In this document: positions 45,310 through 52,648 of the stretch, one piece after another
Layout of the letters: each line of letters starts with the position of its first letter
Position numbering within the stretch: position 1 is the stretch's first letter
Source of the DNA: Anaerolineae bacterium
GTDB lineage: Bacteria; Chloroflexota; Anaerolineae; Aggregatilineales; Phototrophicaceae
Assembly: GCA_022823165.1 (NCBI GenBank)
Contig: JAJDXR010000070.1
Location: 186,001-250,000 of the forward strand
Length of the DNA: 64,000 nucleotides
Reading direction: 5' to 3'
Notes under the pieces: model-generated
Told to the model about the DNA's origin: nothing
Seen by the model: the letters and a program-made list of their open reading frames with translations, nothing else
Databases searched by the model: none
Position numbers and translations under genes: made by a program

Positions 45310-45462
45310 TCTTAAGCCCCCCAAATTCGCCAACCCACACTAAACCCGCTACAATCCGCCCACCCGCCCGGCTCGGCCAAAGGAGGCGCCTACTGACGAC
45401 GACTCTCATCATACCCCCCATCCATCAACTGTTCGTTCGCTTATCAAATGAGGGATTACACC

Positions 45463-46746
45463 ATGAAAAAAGCACTACTATTGGTACTGATCATCGCCCT
45501 GCTGCCGCTGGGCGGCGCGCTGGCGCAGGACATGCCCCACGCCGGCGAAGAAGTCGTGGCCACCTACATGCAGTCGGGCACCTACGATGTCGGCGCCGAG
45601 AATATCGCCGACGCCTTCCGCGATGAAACCGGCATCGAGCTCGAGCTGGTGGCCTCGCCCTGGGCGGTGCTGAATCAGAATCACATCACCGACTTGACCA
45701 CGGGCACGGGCGAGTTCGACGTGATGTCGGGCGAATTCTGGATCGCCAGCGTCTATGACAAGATGCTGCCGCTGGACGACTTTGTCGAGCGCGATGAATT
45801 CGGCGGCGATTACATCCCGACCATCTGGCAGCCGGGCCCCTCGGGTTACTTCGATGGCAAGCGCATCGGCATTCCCTATAGCGCTGACGCTTACGGCATT
45901 GTCGTGCGCACGGACATCTTCGAAGAAGCCGGCGTTTCGACTGACTGGGAGACTTGGGACGACTATATCGCCGCGCTGGACAAGCTGGCGATGCACCTGG
46001 AAGGCAGTGATATCGCGCCCAGCGTCTTCGCCTGGGGCGCTGCTGAGCAGACGCCGTCCATCTTCCTGGGCATGTACGATGGCTACCTGGTCGATGCCGA
46101 TGGCAATTACGCGCTGGACGAAGGCGCGGCGCTTGCCGCTCTGGAGCAGATGGCCAGCCTGCTGGCTTACAATCCGGAAGGCGCCGCCGGCTTGAGCATC
46201 GACGAAGCCAACTCGGTCTTCCTGACCGGTCGCGCGGCGACCATGATCTGCTGGGTCAGCTTCATGCGCGCTTCGGCGCAAGATCCGGACGCCTCGCTGG
46301 TGGTCGACAATTGGGCGGTCGCGCCCTTCCCGGGCCCGGGTTTCCCCTTCTTGTCGGCCTGGAATCTGTTCATCTCCGAGTACAGCGACAGCCCGGAAGC
46401 CGCCTGGGAGTGGGTCAAGTACTACATCAACGCCGAGCAGGCCACCTCGCGCTTTGTCGAGTTGGGCGTTGGTTCGCCCTACTTGAGCACCTACGAAGAT
46501 CCCGATCTGATGGACGCGTACAGCCATGACTTCCCGGGCATGGTGCATAACCTGGGTCGCGCGCAGTCGGTGCCCTGGGTCTTCGAAGCTTTCGAGATTT
46601 TCTTCCGCAATACCAGCGAGCTGGTGATTGGCTCGATCAGCGCGGAAGAGGCGCTGGCCAATACACTGGCTGGTTGGGCCGAGGTAACGGTGCCGCCGGC
46701 GCTGGTGCAATCGGCCGCGGCGCAGGGTCAGCAGCAGGATATGTAG
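45463..46746 (+). CDS. ABC transporter extracellular solute-binding protein (family 1)
   Basis: A 427-residue secreted binding protein of the carbohydrate type. The signal peptide KKALLLVLIIALLPLGGALAQ ends in A-x-A-Q without a lipobox Cys. Family landmarks are YDVGAENIADAFRDETGIELEL, FDVMSGEFWIASVYDKMLPLDDF, YGIVVRTDIFEEAGV and a FLTGRAATMICW segment. The start is ATG 45463 with AGGGA upstream; ATG 45448 would put five residues before the signal peptide. It is first in an importer operon. Confidence 0.88.
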   Translation: MKKALLLVLIIALLPLGGALAQDMPHAGEEVVATYMQSGTYDVGAENIADAFRDETGIELELVASPWAVLNQNHITDLTTGTGEFDVMSGEFWIASVYDKMLPLDDFVERDEFGGDYIPTIWQPGPSGYFDGKRIGIPYSADAYGIVVRTDIFEEAGVSTDWETWDDYIAALDKLAMHLEGSDIAPSVFAWGAAEQTPSIFLGMYDGYLVDADGNYALDEGAALAALEQMASLLAYNPEGAAGLSIDEANSVFLTGRAATMICWVSFMRASAQDPDASLVVDNWAVAPFPGPGFPFLSAWNLFISEYSDSPEAAWEWVKYYINAEQATSRFVELGVGSPYLSTYEDPDLMDAYSHDFPGMVHNLGRAQSVPWVFEAFEIFFRNTSELVIGSISAEEALANTLAGWAEVTVPPALVQSAAAQGQQQDM

Positions 46747-46776
46747 CCTGCGGCTGCGAATGCGCGGACCTGAGCG

Positions 46777-47670
46777 ATGCTGAAGAAGCCGGCGACCTGG
46801 CACAGCAGGCACGACCTGCCTTGGCTGATCGCCTTTGTGCTGCCGGCTTTTCTCATCGTGGTGGCGGTGCAGTTTTACCCGCTGGCTTATTCCGCCGCGC
46901 TGTCCGTGCAGGAATGGTCGCTGACGGAATCGCAGCAGCCCAAGGGTTTCATCGGCCTGGACAACTTCATCGAAGAGTTGGGCGACGAGACTTTCCGGCG
47001 CTCGGTGCGCAACAGTGTTTGGATTACGGGCGGGGCAGTCTTCCTGGAGATGATTCTGGGAGTCTGCCTCGCTTATTTGACCATGGGCGCCAGTTGGCGG
47101 ATGCGCGCGGTGCGTACGCTGCTGATCTTGCCGATGGTGATCGCGCCGGTGGCGGCTGGCACCCTTTGGCGCATCCTGCTGAATTATCGCGCCGGCTTGC
47201 TGAATCACTTGCTGAGCCTGATCGGCATTCAGGGGCCGCAGTGGCTGGCCTCGCCGGATTGGGCGCTGGTATCCGTGATATTGCTGGATACCTGGCAGTG
47301 GACGCCCTTCGTGCTGCTGGTGGCGGGCGCGGCCATCGCCAGCATTCCCGGCGACCTGCTGGAAGTGGCGGCGATTGACGGCGCCTCGCGTTGGCAGACT
47401 TTCGTGTATATCGAGCTGCCGCTGCTGATGCCGCTGCTGCTGCTGACGCTGGTCTTTCGTATGCTGGAATCGCTGCTGTCGCTGGATTCGATTTATTCGC
47501 TGACCTTCGGCGGGCCCGGCTTCAGCACTTATACGCTGACCTTTTACATCTACACGCAAGGGCTGCGCAACTTCAATTTTGGCGCGGCGGCGGCTTCCTC
47601 CTGGATATTTATGGCCTTCGCGAGTTTCGCGATTGCGCTGGTCTTCTGGTTCCAGCGCCGCGATTGGTAA
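46777..47670 (+). CDS. ABC sugar transporter permease, MalF/UgpA type
   Basis: A 297-residue inner-membrane protein with six predicted helices and the EAA loop VAAIDGASRWQTFVYIELPLLMPLLL that contacts the ATPase. The N-terminal LIAFVLPAFLIVVAVQFYPLAYSAALSVQEWSL is typical of the first permease of sugar importers. It follows the binding-protein gene by 30 bases. Confidence 0.88.
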   Translation: MLKKPATWHSRHDLPWLIAFVLPAFLIVVAVQFYPLAYSAALSVQEWSLTESQQPKGFIGLDNFIEELGDETFRRSVRNSVWITGGAVFLEMILGVCLAYLTMGASWRMRAVRTLLILPMVIAPVAAGTLWRILLNYRAGLLNHLLSLIGIQGPQWLASPDWALVSVILLDTWQWTPFVLLVAGAAIASIPGDLLEVAAIDGASRWQTFVYIELPLLMPLLLLTLVFRMLESLLSLDSIYSLTFGGPGFSTYTLTFYIYTQGLRNFNFGAAAASSWIFMAFASFAIALVFWFQRRDW

Positions 47671-47679
47671 TGACGGGCG

Positions 47680-48717
47680 ATGAAGATTCACGGCATCGGC
47701 ACCGATATTCCGGATACGCAAGTCGACGGCAGCCGCCGTGTGCTGGTCGAGGAGCTGGCTCAGGCGCAGTCGGCCGGTTTTGCCTTGGCGGAGCTGTCGC
47801 TGCCCAGCTTAAACGTCATCATCAACGGCCAGCTAATCCCGCAGCGCGTGGCGGCGATTCAACAGGCGCTTGAGCCATTCAACCTGCGTTATTCCGCCCA
47901 CGCGCCGGGGCGGACGAATCTGGCTTTTGGTCCGGACACGGATATGGAATACCGCGTTCTGGAGGCTTGCGTACGCTTTTGCGGCGCGATCGGCGCGCAG
48001 GTCCTGGTCTACCACAGCGGCTTGCAAGCATTGGATGCCGCGCGAACTGGCGCGGCGCCCTTGCCGAGCGATGACGAGTTGGCGCGCGGCGGCGAACGCG
48101 AGGCGGACGCGCTGCGAAAATTGGCGCCGATAGCGTCTGATATGGGCGTGACCATTGGCATGGAGAATGGCGACCCGCATTTATGGGAATATGTCCTGCT
48201 GCTGCGGCAGGGCAAAGCTCCCGCTGACCTGGCGCAATATCACGCGCGCATGCGGACAGCGGCCATCGTCAAGCAGGTGGAAGCGGTGAATCACCCCGGC
48301 GTCCGGATTACGCTGGATTTGGGCCACCTGTATCTGGCGACTCAGGCCCTGGGCGAGGACTATCTCGATGCGATAAGGACCGCCGCGCCTTGGGTTTGTC
48401 ATTTGCATATCAATGACAACTTCGGCAAATTGGACGCGGGCGTCGATTACGAAGGCTATCGCTTGCCATACGGGGAAGCCGACTTGCATCTGCCGCCGGG
48501 CTGGGGCGCGATTCCCTTCGCCGAGGCCTTCGCGCGCCTGGACGATTTTGAAGGCGACATCGTGCTGGAGATCAAGTCGCGCTACCGCGAGCACCTCGAT
48601 GAGGCGCTGGCGAATACGCGGCGGGTCTTGCGCGACAATGGGCACGGGCTATGTCAGGAATACGGGAGCATAGCTGAGCCATCAGAAGTAGAACCAGGTG
48701 AATTATGCGAGAATTGA
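47680..48717 (+). CDS. Sugar phosphate isomerase/epimerase-like TIM barrel
   Basis: A 345-residue xylose-isomerase-like TIM barrel. IGMENGDPHLWEYVLLL, ITLDLGHLYLATQALGEDYLDAI and VCHLHINDNFG supply the Glu, Asp, His and His residues of the metal site, with IVLEIKSRY near the end giving the last Glu. It is inserted between the two permease genes, ten bases after the first, so it probably acts on the imported sugar. The exact reaction is unknown. Confidence 0.8.
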   Translation: MKIHGIGTDIPDTQVDGSRRVLVEELAQAQSAGFALAELSLPSLNVIINGQLIPQRVAAIQQALEPFNLRYSAHAPGRTNLAFGPDTDMEYRVLEACVRFCGAIGAQVLVYHSGLQALDAARTGAAPLPSDDELARGGEREADALRKLAPIASDMGVTIGMENGDPHLWEYVLLLRQGKAPADLAQYHARMRTAAIVKQVEAVNHPGVRITLDLGHLYLATQALGEDYLDAIRTAAPWVCHLHINDNFGKLDAGVDYEGYRLPYGEADLHLPPGWGAIPFAEAFARLDDFEGDIVLEIKSRYREHLDEALANTRRVLRDNGHGLCQEYGSIAEPSEVEPGELCEN

Positions 48718-48737
48718 AAGGAAGTCTATTCGAGAGT

Positions 48738-48760
48738 GGGCGAGCCAAGGCCCGCCCCTG
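48738..48760. repeat. Hairpin repeat module inside the importer operon
   Basis: GGGCGAGCC-AA-GGCCCGCCC (one mismatch) followed by CTGCA, the same module type seen at 27423 and 58483. It lies between the isomerase and the second permease gene, where an RNA hairpin could stabilise or separate messages. Confidence 0.55.
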
Positions 48761-48832
48761 CAGCGTTTTGAATTTTTTTGGAATCATCTTTCCTAGCGCA
48801 GACATTGTAATTACTTGCCTGGAATCTCCGAG

Positions 48833-49681
48833 ATGAACCGGCGTAATTCTCCCAGGTTGCGATTTCTCAAGCTCGCGCAGGGCTTGATTTTATTTGTGGC
48901 TTGCCTGGTGGTGCTCGTGCCCTTGGCCTATTTGATAATCAACAGCATCAAGCTGCCGCGCGAGTTCTTGACCATTCCGCCGACGATTTTGCCCAGCGAG
49001 GTCACGCTTGAGCATTATCAAGAACTTATTGATGACAAGAAAACGGTGCGATACTTTCGGAATAGCTTGACGGTCGCGGTTTGGACGACCGGCATCACCA
49101 TTTTGACGGGTACGCTGGCCGCTTATGGATTGGCGCGCATGCGGCTTGCCGCCCGGGTGTTGGCCGCTGTGACCTTCATTTTTTTGTTCATTCGCTTTTA
49201 TCCCCGCGTGACGACCGTGATTCCTTTCTTTCTGGTCATGCGGGAGCTTGACCTGCTGGATACGGTCTGGGCGATCATCATCGGCCAGCTGGGCATAACG
49301 ATTCCCTTTGTGACCTGGTTGATGCTGGTGGTATTTCAGGACTTGCCCAGCGAGATTGAAGAAGCGGCCATTGTCGATGGCGCCAGCGTCTGGCAACGCT
49401 TTTGGCGTGTGGTTTTGCCCATCGTCATGCCCAGCGTGTCGGCGGCGGCCATATTGACGGCCTTCTTGTCCTGGAATGAGTTCCTGATCGCGTCCAGCGT
49501 GGCGCGGCGCAAAGCCAGCGTACTGTCAATCGCGGTGGCCAGCTTTGTCAGCGACAAGGGCATTCAGTGGGGACCGATGGCGGCCATGAGTGTGGTGATG
49601 ATCGTGCCCATGATCGTCTTCGCCTTATTCGCGCAGAAATACCTGATCCGAGGCATCACCTTCGGCGCGGTCAAGGGATAG
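48833..49681 (+). CDS. ABC sugar transporter permease, MalG/UgpE type
   Basis: This 282-residue permease has six predicted helices. Its EAA loop IEEAAIVDGASVWQRFWRVVLPIVMPSVSAAAI and the early LVPLAYLIINSIKLPREFLTIPPTILP segment mark the second permease of sugar importers. The start is ATG 48833; a TTG at 48815 is also open. No ATP-binding subunit follows, so a shared MsmX/UgpC-type ATPase encoded elsewhere must power the importer. Confidence 0.87.
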   Translation: MNRRNSPRLRFLKLAQGLILFVACLVVLVPLAYLIINSIKLPREFLTIPPTILPSEVTLEHYQELIDDKKTVRYFRNSLTVAVWTTGITILTGTLAAYGLARMRLAARVLAAVTFIFLFIRFYPRVTTVIPFFLVMRELDLLDTVWAIIIGQLGITIPFVTWLMLVVFQDLPSEIEEAAIVDGASVWQRFWRVVLPIVMPSVSAAAILTAFLSWNEFLIASSVARRKASVLSIAVASFVSDKGIQWGPMAAMSVVMIVPMIVFALFAQKYLIRGITFGAVKG

Positions 49682-49739
49682 GCCGCCGCCTCGCCTCCCG
49701 CCGCGCGGATTGCAAATTCCTCGTACTATTAACGCTTGC

Positions 49740-50312
49740 TCAGGCGCCGTGAGCCCGCTGGTAAGCCTGCCGGGTACAGGCGGCGAGGCGGTCGTCGATT
49801 TGCGCCGCGTCTTTCAGCTCAATCATGTGGGTGATATTGGGCATGGCGCCCAGGCCGACGCCTTTCCGTACATATTCGCCGAAGGGTTCGTCGCCGAGAT
49901 CCAGGCCGACGCGGATATTGGTCTTGTTGATTTTGGCGCAGCCAAATACGCGTTCCTCCTCCAGCGAGACATAGGTCTTGGTGGGAATGAAAAGGATGCT
50001 GGGTAATGCGGCTTGCAGCTCAGCGGCAATGGCGTCGTAGAGTGGCCGCTGCTTTTCTTTGCCCGTGAACAGTTTCTTGAAAAGCGTGGGATAATGGAAG
50101 ACGGGTTCGCCGCCGTTGAGGAATATGCCCGCCAGCATTGAGGCTTGCATGTGGTTGAATGCCTGCTCGCCTTTGAGCCATTTCACGATCTCGTTGTTCT
50201 TTTGCAGGCCGGCTGATTCCAGCGTAGCCATCCACTCCCTGAGACTTGCGCCCGTCTCTTCGGAGAGTGAATTGAGAAAGGCCTGTTCGAGTTCTCGCGC
50301 TTCCTTGGCCAT
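49740..50312 (-). CDS. DUF4287/DUF5655-like protein
   Basis: A 190-residue soluble protein. The N-terminal part LREWMATLESAGLQKNNEIVKWLKGEQAFNHMQASMLAGIFL resembles DUF4287, and the C-terminal part with SLEEERVFGCAKINKTNIRVGLDLG resembles DUF5655, a common pairing of unknown function. The start is ATG 50312 behind GGAG; the frame continues upstream to 50366 without homology. Transcription runs against the importer operon. Confidence 0.65.
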   Translation of the reverse strand: MAKEARELEQAFLNSLSEETGASLREWMATLESAGLQKNNEIVKWLKGEQAFNHMQASMLAGIFLNGGEPVFHYPTLFKKLFTGKEKQRPLYDAIAAELQAALPSILFIPTKTYVSLEEERVFGCAKINKTNIRVGLDLGDEPFGEYVRKGVGLGAMPNITHMIELKDAAQIDDRLAACTRQAYQRAHGA

Positions 50313-50356
50313 GATTCGCTCCGTAAATTCGCCGAGTCCAATAAGCCTGCACTGCG

Positions 50357-50555
50357 ATTTAACCACAGAGGGTCACGTAGACATAGACCTACACCACAGA
50401 GAGCAAAGAGGAAATGCCCTCTGGTGAAATCAACTCTACCCGCCTTATACTTTCGACTGGAATCCCGCATCGGGGCAAACAGACTGTTGCCGATTGACGA
50501 AACGATGTACAAGAGCTTGTCCAGACCTTTGTGTCTTTGTGGTGAAAGAAATCTG
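50357..50555. repeat. Degenerate CACAGAG-family repeat cluster
   Basis: It contains AACCACAGAGGGTCACGTAGACATAG and ACACCACAGAGAGCAAAGAGG on the plus strand near 50360-50410, and the reverse complement of CACCACAAAGACACAAAGG near 50528-50547. These are variants of the motif CACCACAGAGACACAGAGG found in repeat B. No gene lies here. Confidence 0.6.
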
Positions 50556-50598
50556 AAGCGACGGCCCCAGAAATTGGCCGCAATAGAGGAGAATAATC

Positions 50599-51174
50599 TT
50601 GGAGCGACAAACAGCCTACGACATCGTCTGCGAATTTGTGCAATCGGAATCGCTGCGCAAGCACATGCTGGCGGTCGAGTTCGCCATGCGCGAATACGCC
50701 CGCCATTATGACGAAGACCCCGAGGCCTGGGGCTTGGTCGGCTTGCTGCACGATTTTGACTGGGAGATTCATCCGTCGCTGGAGCAGCATCCTATGGACG
50801 GCGCGCCGATCTTGCGCGAGCGCGGATTGGGCGAGGAAGATATCCGCACGATATTGAGCCATGGACCGCTAGCGGCTGATGATCGCGTGACGCTGCGGGA
50901 CAAAGCGCTCTACGCGGTTGACGAGCTGACCGGCTTGATCACGGCGGTGGCGCTGGTGCGGCCCAGCAAAGACATCCGCGATGTCAAAGTCAGGAGCATT
51001 CGCAAGAAATGGAAAGACAAAGCCTTCGCCGCCGGCGTCAACCGGCAAGATGTGATTGACGGCTGCGCGGTTTTGGGCGTGGATGTCTGGGACTTTCATA
51101 TTCCGCTGGTACTCAAAGCCATGCAAGATCAGGCCGCCGAGCTGGGGCTTGACGGCCTGAAGGCGAGAGCTTAA
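50599..51174 (+). CDS. HD-domain metal-dependent phosphohydrolase
   Basis: A 191-residue HD-superfamily protein. The metal ligands lie in LRKHMLAVE (first His), GLLHDFDWEIHP (H-D) and the later LYAVDELTG (Asp). Small proteins of this type act on nucleotides or phosphate esters; the substrate is not known. The start is TTG 50599 with GAGGAG eight bases upstream. Its stop overlaps the convergent transpeptidase gene by 4 bases. Confidence 0.82.
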   Translation: MERQTAYDIVCEFVQSESLRKHMLAVEFAMREYARHYDEDPEAWGLVGLLHDFDWEIHPSLEQHPMDGAPILRERGLGEEDIRTILSHGPLAADDRVTLRDKALYAVDELTGLITAVALVRPSKDIRDVKVRSIRKKWKDKAFAAGVNRQDVIDGCAVLGVDVWDFHIPLVLKAMQDQAAELGLDGLKARA

Positions 51175-52334
51175 TTGCGCACGTGAACCGGCGTGCCCAG
51201 CGGCGCGAATTCCCAGAACCATTTGGCGTCTTCGTTCGTGAGATTCACGCAGCCATGGCTCATCGGCGTACCAAACATCGTATGCCACCAGGTGCCGTGT
51301 ATGGCGTAACCGCGTATGAAATACATCGGCCATTCCACATTGTCCAGGCTGTAGCCGGGACCGCTCATGGTCTGAGAGCGGAACTTTAGATAGATCTCAT
51401 AGTCGCCCAGCACCGTCGGCGTAAGCATTTTACCGCTTGACATTAGCGCCCGCTTCTGTAAAACGCCATTTTCATAGGCGTAAATGGATTGCCTGTTCAG
51501 CTCGATTACGATCTCGCGGCCCACCCCAACCCGCGGTCCAGGGTGATGGTTGGTGGTATAGAAGAGCTTGTAATTCGAGTGGTTTGGCAGGTAGCCAAGG
51601 TACTGCGCGAATGAAGGGATTCGCAGCGCTTGCCCAGTATGCAGGACGTAGGGAGGGCTGATATTGTTGTGCTCGGCGAGGATCATCCATTCCAAGTCGA
51701 AGCGTACGCCGAGCTCCGTTAGGTATTCGCCCCGGCGCACGATATATTCTTGCAGCCCGCCGGCGAATTGAGCTTGCGCGGCTGCCGATGCGGTTATGTG
51801 GCTCGCTGGAGCCTGCGCCGGAACCGTTTGAGCTGGCGCTGAGGCGGCTGTTGCTGGTTCGGACACGGCTGTTGCTGGTTCGGACGCGGCTGGCGGCTCT
51901 GGCGCTTCCCGGATATTTAGGTTCAGCGTTAAGCCGGAGTGGATTAAATGCGGGTCTGTGATGCCATTGGCGCTCATCAGCTCCTCTGCCGTAAGCCCGA
52001 AGCGATTGGCAATGCTGAACATGGTGTCGCCGCGTTGGACTGTGTACGTTCCAGCCGCCCTCGGCGGGCTGAAACTGCTCGCTGCTCTTGGGATACCGGG
52101 GCGCCCGCCTGCCGGTATGTTCAGCAACTGCCAACTGTAAATGGTGTGGGCGTCCTCTAAATTGTTGAGCGCCGCGAGTTGCTCAACAGAGACGCCGTAT
52201 TGCTGGGCGATCACCGCCAGCGTCTCGCCCGGCTGGATGATATGAACCGAAACGGTCGCTCCTACGGCATTGACAGCAAGGACTGCCATCAGGATGGTCA
52301 AGAATGTAAGCGCCAAACTTCGGAAGACAGCCAT
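51171..52334 (-). CDS. LysM-containing L,D-transpeptidase (YkuD)
   Basis: A 387-residue exported cell-wall enzyme. A signal peptide or anchor (RSLALTFLTILMAVLAVNAVGA) is followed by LysM domains near 30-75 (VHIIQPGETLAVIAQQYGVSVEQL), 95-140 (YTVQRGDTMFSIANRFGL) and 200-245 (YIVRRGEYLTELGVRF), with an Ala/Pro/Glu linker. The C-terminal YkuD domain has the catalytic H-G-T and SHGCVNLTNEDA with Cys. The start is ATG 52334, with AGGAGG six bases upstream; this Shine-Dalgarno lies within the longer open frame from 52358. Confidence 0.9.
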   Translation of the reverse strand: MAVFRSLALTFLTILMAVLAVNAVGATVSVHIIQPGETLAVIAQQYGVSVEQLAALNNLEDAHTIYSWQLLNIPAGGRPGIPRAASSFSPPRAAGTYTVQRGDTMFSIANRFGLTAEELMSANGITDPHLIHSGLTLNLNIREAPEPPAASEPATAVSEPATAASAPAQTVPAQAPASHITASAAAQAQFAGGLQEYIVRRGEYLTELGVRFDLEWMILAEHNNISPPYVLHTGQALRIPSFAQYLGYLPNHSNYKLFYTTNHHPGPRVGVGREIVIELNRQSIYAYENGVLQKRALMSSGKMLTPTVLGDYEIYLKFRSQTMSGPGYSLDNVEWPMYFIRGYAIHGTWWHTMFGTPMSHGCVNLTNEDAKWFWEFAPLGTPVHVRN

Positions 52335-52420
52335 TTTGAGCCTCCTCATGGTCGTCATACGCTTGACGATAACGCGACATTACCGCAAAATTTGGCGCTG
52401 GCGAAACGCGCTATTTTGAA

Positions 52421-52449
52421 TTGAAGCGAGCTTATTTTGCCTGTAGAAT
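52421..52449 (+). promoter_or_regulatory. Possible upstream promoter of the PPC-domain gene
   Basis: TTGAAG (52421-52426), a 17-base spacer and TAGAAT (52444-52449), in the divergent gap before the 52649 gene. It would give a leader of about 190 bases. Confidence 0.4.
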
Positions 52450-52570
52450 CAAATCATTCTGCGAGGCGAAGCGCCTTAACCCTAGTGTTTGCGCCAGATT
52501 GAAGGCGCCCGTGCCCGTGATGTCTATTGAATTGTTGGGCTGGTCGCAGCTGATAAGCGTAGGAGAGGCG

Positions 52571-52600
52571 TTGGCTGATCGTGTGGCAAGCGTCTAAAAT
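52571..52600 (+). promoter_or_regulatory. Proximal promoter of the PPC-domain gene
   Basis: TTGGCT (52571-52576), an 18-base spacer and TAAAAT (52595-52600), about 45 bases before the ATG at 52649. Confidence 0.45.
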
Positions 52601-52648
52601 TGCGTGTACACTCTCTGGCGCGGCGACATTAAAGCGGGAGGACTCACG

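Noticed and set aside
45380..45400. AAAGGAGGCG Shine-Dalgarno-like sequence before the sugar-binding-protein gene, suggesting an extra small gene
   Set aside because: A CTG start after it gives a frame that soon runs out of phase with the binding-protein gene and has no homology; the real start at 45463 has its own purine run.
45478..47721. A 747-codon minus-strand open frame over the importer genes
   Set aside because: It is a GC-rich antisense frame over the binding-protein and permease genes, rich in Arg, Gln and His with no domain, so not a real gene.
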